From Cladorhizidae sp. MBARI D1340-BT2 (taxonomy: Eukaryota > Porifera > Demospongiae > Poecilosclerida > Cladorhizidae): 64,000 nt of DNA. Below the pieces are notes generated by a model. It worked only from the letters and a program-made list of their open reading frames with translations, ran no database searches and was not told where the DNA came from. Position numbers and translations under genes: made by a program. Below, piece by piece: positions 36,171-46,478 of the stretch; position 1 is the stretch's first letter, and each line of letters opens with the position of its first letter. Location: positions 24,851,811 to 24,915,810 of the forward strand of contig JAQNBH010000006.1 in assembly GCA_028752905.1 (NCBI GenBank), in the 5' to 3' direction.

Positions 36171-36534
36171 CATAATAATGAATGCATCGACTCACATCAC
36201 ATGCAACTGATTCAGTGGATTGTCCCGAAAGGAGAGGGACAAGAATTACGACTTTATAATGAGCTAGCGGCAGATTGGAATAAAGCAGCAGAAATAATTA
36301 GTGTTACTGCGACGAGGCTAATAGCATCCATGTATATAGGCAACCCCGAGAAGTGCATGAGGGCCATCATGGAGAAATGGATGAAGAATACACCGAAAAT
36401 GAATATCCAATGCACATGGAGGGGCCTGTGCAAATTGTTAGTATGCATGGAACTTAGTGAAGTCGGTAAAATTTTTAGAGAGGCACTTTACGCTGACCTC
36501 ACTGACTTGAAGGACAACTTTGAGACATCTGAAA
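36171..36534 (+). CDS. Death-domain exon
   Basis: Open from the acceptor TATTCAG to the donor GTGAGC. The translation begins HNNECIDSHHMQLIQWIVPK. The core reads LYNELAADWNKAAEIISVTA, later MRAIMEKWMKN, and then CTWRGLCKLLVCMELSEVGK. The spaced Trp, the helix pattern and the TWRGL-then-ELSEVG ending fit a Death domain (an adaptor fold used in apoptosis and innate immune signalling). The length (about 120 residues) also fits. It lies 0.6 kb upstream of duplicon copy 3 on the same strand as the tail exons, so it may belong to the same gene; that link is inference. No neighbouring exon could be joined with confidence. Confidence 0.65.
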
Positions 36535-36544
36535 GTGAGCTAGT

Positions 36545-37110
36545 ATTATTGTGTTGTTGATCTGTGCAGTAGAACCTTCCTTTCTCTTGGGCTTCTAACT
36601 ATAGGAGCTAGTGATATTGTGTTGTTTATGTGTCAGTTCATCTCCCTTACCCTTGGGTTCCTAACTATGGGAGTTAGTGGTATTGTATTATTGATCTGTG
36701 CAGTGTAACCTCTCTTACACTTGGGCTCCTAACTATGGGGGCTAGTGGTATTGTGTTGTTGATGTGTGCAGTGGAACCACCATTACACTGGGCTTCTAAC
36801 TATTGGAGATAATACTAATGTGTTGTTGTGTGAGAAGAACCTCCCTTAGCATTGTGCTCCTAACTATGGGAGATAGTTGATGTGTGCAGTTGAACCTCCC
36901 TCACACTTGGGCTCCTAACTATGGAGGCTAGTAGTATTGTGTTGTTGTGTGTGCAGTGGAAACTCCCTTACACTTGGGATCCTAACTATGGGAGCTAGTT
37001 GATGTGTGCAGTGGAACCTCCCTTAGAATTGGGCTCTAACTATGGGAGCTAGTGGTATTGTATTTTGATGTATACAATAGAACCTCCCTTACCTTGTGCT
37101 CCTAATCATA
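36545..37110. repeat. Minisatellite directly after the Death-domain exon
   Basis: About eight to nine degenerate units of roughly 65 bp with GTGCAGTGGAACCTCCCTTA, CACTTGGGCTCCTAACTATG and GGAGCTAGTGGTATTGTGTT. Confidence 0.85.
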
Positions 37111-39089
37111 GGACTAGTGCATATGGGATGTGAGTTTGGCAAGACCACGTTTTACAGAGAGAATGCCACACCCACAATCATGACCTACCAAGTTCATTTG
37201 CATTTTCCAATAGGGTAAAGATTGTAGCATTGAGTATGTTCCAGAAGACTTGGTACTCTTCATAGCGGAGGCTTCATTTTGAAGACAAGTGCACTGTCAT
37301 TTTGCTTGAGAGCTACAGAAATGTCTACAAAGAGTGGAACCTCTGATACTGCATTTTAAGCTAGCATATAGTCTATATATATTGTAATTCCGGAGATGCA
37401 ATAGTTGCCTTCTAGCAGTATAAAGAGAGAGGGTGCCACAAGTGTTCTGTGGAGTATTATTCACTCAACCTGCTACAACATGCAATGCTTAGTCTGGGGC
37501 GGCACGGGCAAATTTGGAGTGATCTGGCTATTGTGGTAAGGAATATGATTAACACCGTGTGTTTACAGTTTGAAAATCAGTTATGTTGTCAATCTTCACA
37601 AAATTATCTGTGATCGTATTTGCTTACAAAATAATTAGTCAATAGTCAATTGCATTATATTGTCTTGCTTCATGGTTAAAATACATTCTCCTCTATGTAT
37701 ATACTTAAAGACCATTCGCTGGGAGCATTGGTTGCAGACATCACAAAATCAACATTTGCATAATACTCTGTATCTTACAGGTCTCTAGCAATCCTTATAC
37801 TCAAGCCATTATTTTCAATAGCTTATCCATACATTGAGGACAGAAGTAGTGTTCTATTTTTTGACAAGCCAGTATGCTTAATTCATCAATTATATCCTGA
37901 AAAAACTTATATCTTGGAATCATCCTTCCTCATCAGCTTATAAAAATTTCTATCACTACTGGTCGTTGTGGCCACTGATTGCACATCCCGGTCTAGCAAA
38001 GAACTTGAGGCACGAAATGATTTTCAAAATATGGTGATGGTTAGTAGCCATTGCTATGACAGAGAACTGCTAAGTATCTCACTTACATTGTGTGTTGTTG
38101 TGAAGGTAGTTAGTAGTATTCCACAGAACTCTTGTGACACTGCCTCTGTTCATGCTGCTTGAAGGAAACGATTGCATATTTAAAATTACAGAAACCTTTG
38201 GATAGCTACTAGTATATTATTACCTACCAGACTGTATGTTTGCATAAAATTATCCAGTTAGCAATTTCATACTTACATCAGAGATTAAAGCCTCATAGAT
38301 TTTCCTTGTCACAAGTTTCAAGCAAAGTTAACAATGCACCCGACCTTCCAAATGAAGCCACCACTTCGAAGAGAACTATGTCACCTGGAATGAACCCAAC
38401 ACTACTGTCTTTTCCATAAGGTTGCTTGGGGGAAAAAATTGCTTGGTTGCGAGGCTCATTAATTGAAAGGTTCACAGCCAGCCATACCAAAACATGAACA
38501 CACGATCTCAGACTGCTGGTACTTTTCATTGCACAGCGAAGCACTAAAGGTAGAGCAGTTCAATCGCGATTGTGGACTTCCCTGGCTGCTGGGTGACCAC
38601 ACTTGAGAGCCTAAATTTGAACCCATGAAACCATAATTTTTCTATATTCAGTTTTTATCACCTAAAAAATGGAAAAGAAAACAAAAATTTATATTTGTCA
38701 TCAATAGCAACCTCTAGCCCTAGCCATCTACTACTCTAAAGCCCTAGCAGTTTTAGAACTTCTAACTCTTGACAACCATTACATGAATAATTGCCGAGAA
38801 ATATATATATTGAATTTTGTTTTTTATCTCTCATTTTACTCAGCTAATGATTATTGTGTATTAGTGCAAAGTTATACAGAAACTTTGAGCTCTGGACTGA
38901 TAGTGTATTAGGATGTAGGTGGTGAAAAATGGAAATCATTGATCTCCTTTTAATATCATATAATTCTGACGTTCCACTCGTTCTTTATAATATGCACTAC
39001 AATTTGCTATTTACAATACTATATACAGCTGTGATTTGTTGTCCCTGCATAATATGAATGCATTCTTGGTATATTTCTTCAAACTTTAG

Positions 39090-39244
39090 TTCCTACAAGT
39101 GATGGTACAAAAATTGGAACATCAGCAGGTCTTCCATTCAAAAGATCCACACAGGTGAGCTACTGTTGTGTTTGCTTGATTTAATGAATGTTTTATTTTT
39201 CAGACGCCATCCTTCCCAGAACAAGCCAGCCAGTCAGAAATCTG
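39090..39244 (+). pseudogene. Tail-exon pair A6/B6, B6 degenerate
   Basis: Exon A6 is 39090-39154: 65 nt, in frame, phase 1 to 0. It reads VPTSDGTKIGTSAGLPFKRS then TQ. Exon B6 is 39204-39244: 41 nt instead of 40. It reads TPSFPEQASQSEI and has no tyrosine motif. The extra base would shift the next exon. Confidence 0.55.
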
Positions 39245-39729
39245 GTATGTGTAACTTAGTTCGGAATACTGGGTTTTATTGAATGTGTTTTTTTCCATGT
39301 GGAAGGAATTGGTCCATACAATAAAAGTGCTCACAGCAAATTAATCAACAAACACAGATGATCAACAAACACAGAGGTTATATTTTTCATCGGGTTATCC
39401 AAGATAAAGGATCTACTTTTTAGGTCTATAATTTCAAAATGAAATATGTACCAAAGGAAGTGAAACATGAAATATCGTGTCTATTCATATCCTATTTTTC
39501 TCAGCTCATGTTCAAAGATGTAAGTCAAGAAAGTAGAGTGACTCTTACAATTTTAAGATATACTTTGCTGTTGTTTTAAATCTGTTTTAAATGCACACAG
39601 CACTCTTTTAACACCCGTTGAGGCAAAGTGGGTATTAAAACTACACCACTCCAGTATGGCACCATACATTGATTGTATAGTATTACACAGTATGAATGCA
39701 TTCTATGATCACACATATTTTTTATCCAG

Positions 39730-39897
39730 GAGTGCCTACAAGTGCTGTTCCAAAAGTTGGCCTATCAGGAGAAGGTCTTCCAGCCACACATGTGAGCCAA
39801 CACTCTATTGTTGTGTTTGTTTGCTTAATTTAATGTAATATATTGTTAATCCTACAGGCTCAATCCTTTTCTGGTGAGCAAGCCTATGAAATTCCTG
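39730..39897 (+). CDS. Tail-exon pair A7/B7 with intact YEIP
   Basis: Exon A7 is 39730-39791: 62 nt, acceptor ATCCAG, donor GTGAGC. It reads GVPTSAVPKVGLSGEGLPAT then H. Exon B7 is 39858-39897: 40 nt, acceptor CTACAG, donor GTATGT. It reads AQSFSGEQAYEIPG. Both are in frame with phases 1-0 and 0-1. This is the intact counterpart of the collapsed A3/B3 unit in copy 2. Confidence 0.6.
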
Positions 39898-41188
39898 GTA
39901 TGTGTTACTTACTTTGCAATACTGCAATACTGCTTGTTTTAGTTGTTTGTGGGATTTTAGGTACTGTTAAAAAGATCTTCTCAGAATAAATAAAGAAATT
40001 ATGTAACATCCTTGACATAAGAAGCCTAACACTCCAAAGGTTTAGCTTAATTAGAAAACCTATGATTTTTTATATTAGTGTGATGAACACATGCCGATAA
40101 TTATGTCATATTAAATGTTGTGTCTGTTCATGTCCCATTTTTCGTGGCTTATGTCACATACATTAAAGTTTTCACTTCAGTCTGCCTTAAAGTCAGCACT
40201 TCCACATTGCAAGTGCCCATTATACAGTTTTCTCTGATCTATGATTTGACTTGTTGCTTGAAGAAACTGCCCAGTGCATAATAGGATAGCAAAGATAGCA
40301 AAGATAGAAGGTAGGATAACAATGAAAATGCATTGCTAGACTTGGATGAAGCTAAAGTTGACAACCTGGAAGCAGTTGAAGCAGAGGCACTGGCTAGACT
40401 TTTGTTAAAACCATGAAATCCTCATCTAGAGCTAACTAACCTCTAACTTCATTACAGTGGTAACACAGGGTGTCTATGTAAAATAACCGTGCAAATTACA
40501 TAACGCAAGCACCCATCCATCAGATATTCAAGGTGAGTAGCTAGTTCAACTCCCTTTATGGTAGATATTACTGAGTGGCACTGCAGTGGCATAAGTGCAT
40601 GTGTGTACAGCCAGGTATTGCAATAGTACTCTCCATATTGGCATATTTCAAAATAGGTTGGAAAAAATCGTGTCTTAGCTGAAACTTATTTAGGCAGTTT
40701 TTTAACATCCTAAAGGTGGTTTCTTCTATTTTTGGCTCCAAATAGAATTCCAGCTTACCATGAATTCACTATGGTAGTACCTAGCAGATATAAAAAATAA
40801 ACGAATTAAAACCTGGATTAATTTTTAAAATATATTTTTACCATCTATAACAAACTGAAATTGGTAAAGAACTGAAATTGGTAAAGAACATCAACACTAT
40901 AATTGACTTGTTTATGTGTGCAATATTTAGCTAAACTGAGCTCAATTGGCAGCTACATATTGCATGCTTGTAACCAGCACCATTCTATGCTTGAATTGTT
41001 TGACTCATATTCTATTCTTGCTCGGTTGCAATGCAATAATTGTTTGTGCTCTATTAGAGTTTGATATGCTTTATTTGAGTTTCAGCTATAGAATTAAAAT
41101 ATATTAGAGCTGTCAGAAACAGATTTATTATCCCTACATATATAGTATGAATGCATTCTTGATTTATATTTGGATTACTGAACTTTAG

Positions 41189-41356
41189 ACCCTGGATTGC
41201 CTACAAGTGCTCGTACAAAAATTGAGACATCAGGTCATCCAAGAAAAAGATCCACACAGGTGTGCCAATCCTCTATGGTTGTGTTTGCTAGATTTAATGA
41301 ATGTTTTATTTTACAGACTCTATCCTTCTCTGATAAACAAGCCAGAGATAATACTG
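41189..41356 (+). CDS. Tail-exon pair A8/B8, in frame but Tyr lost
   Basis: Exon A8 is 41189-41259: 71 nt, donor GTGTGC. It reads DPGLPTSARTKIETSGHPRK then RSTQ. Exon B8 is 41317-41356: 40 nt, donor GTATGT. It reads TLSFSDKQARDNTG. The frame and splice sites are preserved although the YxxP motif is gone. Confidence 0.5.
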
Positions 41357-41648
41357 GTATGTGTAAATTAGTTTGGGAATACTGGATAATATTTATGTGG
41401 ATAGTTTTACAAAAATTGGCCCACACAATGAAAGTGCCCACATCATATAATCAAGAAACACAAGGGTTATTTTTAACCTTGTGTTATCAAGATAAAGGGA
41501 TCCACTTTTTAAAGTTCTATAATTTCAAAATGAAATATAATAATATCAATTCAAATGCAATATGAAATAATGTGTCTATTCATATCCTATTTTCATCAGC
41601 TTAGTTCAAAGATGTAAGTCAAGAAGTGATTTTTTGTTAATACTACAG

Positions 41649-41688
41649 GTTCAATCCTTTTCTGATGAGCAAGCATATGAAATTCCTG
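41649..41688 (+). pseudogene. Tail exon B9 with YEIP but damaged donor
   Basis: After CTACAG the 40 bases read VQSFSDEQAYEIP. The donor, GTATGT in other units, is here GATATTGT. The A exon that should precede it has been deleted together with most of its intron. Confidence 0.5.
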
Positions 41689-42054
41689 ATATTGTGTTAC
41701 TTACTTTGGAATACTGTTTGGGTGTTTATGGGATTTTAGGCATTGTTAACAAAACCTCTTGGAACAAATAAAGAAATTATGTTATGCCTTTGACATAAGA
41801 AGCCTAATAATCTATATGTCTAGCTAGTTTAGAACATCTGTTATTTTTTTACATCAATATGAAGACATGCAGAGAAATATGTCAAGAAAAGTTGTGTATT
41901 GATAACTCATTTTTCTCAGCTAATGTCGTGAAATTATATTTTATTTTCAGTTGGCTTATGATCATAGTCGGCACCATCTACAAAGCAAATACCAACTTTG
42001 CAAGTTTTCTGTGATGATTTGACTGGGTAGATATAGCCAAAAATATAACATGTA

Positions 42055-42440
42055 ACAATTATGTCAAATAACAATAACAATATGCCAAATAACATTAATA
42101 ACATGTAATAATATACCAAATAACAATATAAACAATATGCCAAATAACAATAATAACATGTAACAGTATACCAAATACAGTAACAATATACCAAATAACA
42201 ATAATAACATTTAACAATATGCCAAATAACAATAATAACATGTAACAATATGCCAAATAACAATAATAACATGTAACAATATACCAAATAACAATAATTA
42301 CATGTAACAATATGCCAAATAACAATAATAACATGTAACAATATGCCAAATAACAATAATAACATGTAACAATATAACAATTTGCCAAATACCAATAATA
42401 ACATGTAACAATATGCCAAATAACAATAATAACATGTAAC
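42055..42440. repeat. 31-bp AT-rich minisatellite, left part
   Basis: Units of AACAATATGCCAAATAACAA plus TAATAACATGT. It resumes at 43216-43295 on the far side of the element at 42445-43202. The long minus-strand frames over it (CYYCYLAYCYMLLLLFG type) are artefacts. Confidence 0.92.
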
Positions 42441-42444
42441 AATA

Positions 42445-43202
42445 GTGACACGGCATAGGGACTTTATAGAAAAAAGTAAAACGCGAGAAAATTGAACTTT
42501 TAGTTGGGACGGTTAATTTTTAACGGCATGACATAATAATCGCTATTTTTATACCTTAAATTGAATTCTTACGTCATCATAGCGGCATGCACTAAAAAGA
42601 GTATGGAAAAATCTAAAAGTTGGTCTATGTTTCGAGTTGATTGAGTACGTATTGTGGAAGTTACAGCAAGTTAAACTGAAGGTAGTCTTTTTCTATTTTA
42701 GCTGGTCTTTCCAGAGAAGCGTGTGGAATAAACTTTAGCTACAATGGCAGAGGAGACTCCTACCTCTCCATCTAATTTCACTCTAGATAACATCTCTCCA
42801 GTCACTGAGCTAGATGGCAGTCATGAGGACAATAATGAGAAGGAAACAGTGGACGAGTTCTTCTCCACAGGTTGTGGCTGTTAGCTTGGTCCTGGCTGCT
42901 CAAGTCTTCTCTGTGGGGAGTTAGCAGTGAGGAGTTAGCAGTGACTACAAGAAATGTGTTTAGTTGCCATCTCTTTTTCTGTTTTCACTACTCACCTAGA
43001 GCCTTCAAAACCAGTAAAATCTGGATTATTACATCATTGTTTATTATTAACACCATTAATAAATTTTATATCTTAAGAATGGTAATGTATTGACCTATAA
43101 TATTTCGAGAAAGCATTCTTCATTATCTAAGGAATATATTAAAAAAGTAAAAATAAATTGAAAAAAAAATCAAAGTCCCTTGAGCATCCTATGCCATGTC
43201 AC
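42445..43202 (+). mobile_element. DNA element with GTGACAYGGCATAGG ends, inserted in a minisatellite
   Basis: The left end GTGACACGGCATAGG is matched, inverted, by CCTATGCCATGTCAC at the right end, with one difference. The same minisatellite lies on both sides. ATA flanks both ends and could be a 3-base duplication, but in this AT-rich repeat that is weak evidence. The superfamily is not clear. Confidence 0.6.
42744..42870 (+). CDS. First-exon-like open frame inside the TIR element
   Basis: It opens in good start context (ACAATGGCAGAGG) and reads MAEETPTSPSNFTLDNISPV then TELDGSHEDNNEKETVDEFF. It may splice at CCACAG/GTTGTG or stop a few codons later. The acidic N-terminus resembles those of the transposases in this window in composition only. 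Confidence 0.35.
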
Positions 43203-43204
43203 AT

Positions 43205-43295
43205 ATTTTATTATAATTATACCAAATAACAATAATAACATAACAATATGCCAAATAGCAATAATAATATGTAACAATATACCAAATAACACCGT
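43205..43295. repeat. 31-bp AT-rich minisatellite, right part
   Basis: Continuation of 42055-42440. It abuts the truncated gypsy gag. Confidence 0.85.
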
Positions 43296-43841
43296 AGGTC
43301 TCACAGGAGATGTGGTATTCACATAAGAGCTCAGTTCTTACTTTTGGGTAGTCTTTCTGCTGATCTGCAGGCATGGAGGCGACAGCAGTAAGACCTGCAC
43401 CGGAGAGGGAGCTGCGTAAGATGATGGCCCACTGATTACGTGAGCCTCAGCCATAGCCTCAAATGCCTCCAGGTAGGCCCCCATACCGTCCGTTCCTTCA
43501 GTAAACTTAGGGATGGATAGCTTTGGCATCGGAGGGGGGCGAGGTGCAGTAGGGAGAGGTTTGGACAACTCAGCCAACATCTGCAGGAACCTCTGCTGCT
43601 CTCTCTCCTCCTGCCTAGCCTGGGCCTCCTCCCGCCTCTGGGCTTCTCGAGTCTCTCTCTCTTCCTGTTTAGCCTGGGCCTCCTCCCATTTCTGTGCCTC
43701 TTGATCTGACCGAGTCTGGTCAATTTGGATCCACTGCTGGAATAATCTGTCCATGGGATCGATAGGAAAGTTGGCCTCTGTGGTGCCCCCATGACCTCGA
43801 TGGGATTCTTGGAGCATCCTTCTCTCCTTCTCCTCTGACAT
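43296..43841 (-). pseudogene. Ty3/gypsy gag, 5' part, truncated and frameshifted
   Basis: From ATG 43841 the protein begins MSEEKERRMLQESHRGHGGT. A charged Gln/Glu/Arg stretch and then a capsid-like block follow (KLSIPKFTEGTDGMGAYLEA, FEAMAEAH). Near 43440 a lost base shifts the frame, and the expected continuation is read in the next frame (WAIILRSSLSGAGLTAVASM, PADQQKDYPKVRTELL). At about 43295 it is cut off by the minisatellite. A primer-binding site and LTR sit upstream in the right order, so this is the 5' end of a gypsy element in minus orientation with the pol part lost. Confidence 0.7.
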
Positions 43842-44024
43842 GTCAAGTCAGGGCGATTGAGAAGAGAGGGAAAAAATTAAATCAATACAAACTACAAAAC
43901 CTCTTCCTGGCTACTGAAGGGTCGGTTTTCAACCCACAAGGCCATGCCCTGGGTGGTCTCCAGCTAGCTAAGCAACTCCTCTTCGCTAGCTAATGGCTGG
44001 TCCAGGATCTCTTTTTTACAAGAG

Positions 44025-44042
44025 ATCCCACTGCTGCCGCCA
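44025..44042 (-). other. Gypsy primer-binding site
   Basis: TGGCGGCAGCAGTGGGAT on the minus strand starts with TGG and is complementary to a tRNA 3' end of the form ATCCCACTGCTGCCGCCA. It lies one base from the LTR end. A related 18-mer lies at 62315-62332. Confidence 0.65.
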
Positions 44043-44043
44043 C

Positions 44044-44416
44044 TGTCGGGGAAATTTCACCCTTATCTAAAACCTTTCTTCCTCAATAAGAAAATGGTAC
44101 TGCTGTAGCCCGAGCGGTTAGCTACCTCTGGGTGAATACCCCGCGATGCCTAGGTACTCCAGGCATTGGCTACTCCATCAATCACCCTACCTAGACCACT
44201 GATCTCCGTGACCCAAGTCTCAGTCCGCTCTACTTAGGACCTTACTCCAATGTCACCCCTCAGGTTGACTCTCTCTATCTCTTTGTCCCTGTCAGGGTAG
44301 TAAGCATACACCATGCAACTATCAGACAAAACTCCAGTGTCCCACTCTGGTGCCTTACAATACAGGTATTTCTTAACAGTCACCTGATATGCATATTGCT
44401 CTAGAACAGTTATCAC
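44044..44416 (-). repeat. Gypsy 5' LTR candidate
   Basis: On the minus strand it begins TGTGATAACTG and ends CCCCGACA, so it carries the usual TG...CA termini and is about 373 bp long. The matching 3' LTR is not in the window, so the outer boundary is a judgement. It is placed where the Penelope-like fragment begins. Confidence 0.55.
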
Positions 44417-44469
44417 AATGCCTTCTTGGGATTGTGGTGGTGTAGTGATCCATTAGCTGTTGGTTGTGG

Positions 44470-44880
44470 TTTCTGTGGTTATGGTGGGTTATTGTTTGAA
44501 AAGTCAGGGAGTGGTCCTGTTGATTTCCCTGAGAGTAGCAATACTGTATACAGGATCCCATCCAAAGACCCATCCATAGATGAGGCAGTTGAAGTAATTT
44601 TTGTAATGTTGACGAAAGATGAGAGCTTGAGGGAGAGGACTACACTAGGGGCTGACAGGATTTCTGAAATGTTGGAATTGTGCCTGAAATCCACCTACTT
44701 CAGCTTTCAAGAAAAAATACTACGAGCAACAAGAGGGTGTAGCAATGAGCTCTCCAGTATCTGCAGTAGTAGACAACCTGTATGTGGAATTCTTTGAGGA
44801 ATTGGCGCTCACAACTGCCCCACTAAAGCCAAGAGATACGTGGATGATACCTTCTGCATTTTGAAGAAGGGAGTGAGCAG
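44470..44880 (+). pseudogene. Penelope-like reverse transcriptase fragment
   Basis: The upstream block reads DEAVEVIFVMLTKDESLRER and LELCLKSTYFSF. After a frame change it reads KYYEQQEGVAMSSPVSAVVD then NLYVEFFEELALTTAP. After another change it reads KRYVDDTFCILKKG, with YVDD at 44837-44848. The AMxSPVSAVVxNLYxExFEE and RYVDD blocks are reverse transcriptase palm motifs, and their style is that of Penelope-like elements. No GIY-YIG endonuclease is visible. Satellite DNA follows at once. Confidence 0.68.
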
Positions 44881-44884
44881 GAAC

Positions 44885-45850
44885 GTCCCAATTGGAGCAA
44901 AATAGAGCTTCTTTCGGATAAAAAGGTGAGATTTGTCACAAAAAGACATTTTCTGTCGTTTAAAGAGTAGAAACAGTTCCATAATGTTGAAAAGGAATCT
45001 AATGTGCCTATTTTGACAAGATTGAATGATTACAGAGTTTTTCCTCAAAACGCTCATAAAAGTCCCAAATGGAGTTAAATAGAGCTTCTTTCGGTTAAAA
45101 AGTGGAGATTTCTCACCAAAAGAAATTTTCTGATGTTTAAAGAGTAGAAACAGTTCGATAATGTTGAAATGGAAGCTAATGTGCCCATTTTGACAAGAAT
45201 GAGCGATTTCAGACAGTTTTTCCTCAAAATGCTTAAATTTTTTTCCCAAATGGAGTAAAATACAGTTAAAAATTCGAGATTTCTCACTAAAAGACGTTTT
45301 CTTACATTTAAAGAGTAGAAATAGTTCCATAATGTTGAAAAGGAAGCTAATTTGCCATTTTTACAAAATTGGGCTATTTCAGGCAGTTTTTCCTCTAAAA
45401 TGTCCCAATTGGAGCAAAATAAAAACTGAATATTTCTCACCAAAAGACATTTACTGTCGTTTAAAGAGTAGTAACAGTTCCATAAATGTTGAAAAGTACC
45501 CATTTTTACAAGAATGACCGATTTCAGACAGTTTTTCCTCAAAACGCCAAAAAAAGTCCCAATTGGAGCAAAATATAGCGTTAAAAATGGAAGATTTCTC
45601 ACTAAAAGAAATTTACTATCGTTTAATGAGCCACTGTTCCAATGTTGAAAAGGAAGCTCATGTGACCATTTTGACAAGAATGACCGATTTCAGACAGTTT
45701 TTCCTCAAAACGCTCAAAAACGTCCTAATTTAAGCAAAATAGAGCTTCTTTCGGTTAAAAAGGGGAGATTTGTCACCAAAAGAAATTTTCTGATGTTTAA
45801 AGATTAGAAACAGTTCTATAATGTTGAAATGGAAGCTAATTGTGTAGGAG
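44885..45850. repeat. Satellite-like array, units about 150-185 bp
   Basis: Five to six units, each with a CCAATTGGAGCAAAAT-type opening, CACCAAAAGAAATTTTCTG, TTTAAAGAGTAGAAACAGTT, ATGTTGAAAAGGAAGCTAAT and CAGTTTTTCCTCAAAACGC. Units differ by small deletions. The 173- and 200-codon minus-strand frames over it repeat with the unit and are not considered genes. Confidence 0.9.
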
Positions 45851-46478
45851 CTTACAAAAACAGCAGGATAACCCATAAAGAGTCCTTCGAGCACAGTGGT
45901 TGTGATCAGCCATTGCCACTAACAACCTTTTTCCTGTCCAACCAGGCTTGTTAATAGCAACTTCCCTCTCAATTGAAAACAACCTTCAAAATAAATGACA
46001 GGTAGATGGAATGAAATAAATATTAGCCGCAGTTGCTATTAGAAAATGCATAGAAATTGTCCTAGCCACCTTTCCTTTAGGTAAGTTTGGGTATTTTCAT
46101 ATAACATCCTCTCTCTATAAATGATTGCAAATTTAACTCTTTGACTGCGGTGGACATATATATATTATGTCCGACAAAAATTGCACTCGTACGCGGTGGA
46201 CATATATATATGTCCGTAAAGGACTAATGCTTTTTGACTCGCAGTAAGGTGCTGCTTATCGGTACAGCCACTCACGAAGCATCTGCCTATTGTCTGCTTA
46301 TTGGTACAGCTGCTCAGTGTTTAATTCACTTGTACTGACCTGGAATTATCAACTATCTTTGGACAAAGCGTGCTTATGTAAGGTGGTTATGTACCTTCAC
46401 TCTAGATGCTTGATAGAGTATTATGCTGAATACAAGTGATGGATAGATAATTATTATAATAGAGCTGAAGTGCTGTGT

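Larger units (their letters stand above)
37125..40700. repeat. Segmental duplicon, copy 3 (diverged, no Ginger, no piggyBac)
   Basis: 37125-37370 matches 2519-2760, and 37371 onward matches 7630 onward, so Ginger is absent. 38460-38630 matches 12896-13040 and 22614-22760 with neither piggyBac insert. From 39485 it tracks copy 2 to about 40560. It is visibly more diverged than copies 1 and 2 are from each other. Confidence 0.82.

Noticed and set aside
36545..37110. Possible CRISPR-like array
   Set aside because: Units vary in length and the supposed spacers are themselves repeated; the setting is animal DNA, so it is a minisatellite.
41934..42451. Long minus-strand frames full of Tyr, Cys and Leu that resemble membrane proteins
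   Set aside because: They lie entirely on the 31-bp minisatellite, and the residues repeat with the unit.
44104..44150. tRNA-like start (CCCGAGCGGTTAGC) on the plus strand
   Set aside because: No matching B box or acceptor stem at the expected distance; it lies inside the LTR candidate.
44809..45677. Minus-strand frames of 173 and 200 codons
   Set aside because: They repeat with the 150-185 bp satellite unit and contain no independent motif.
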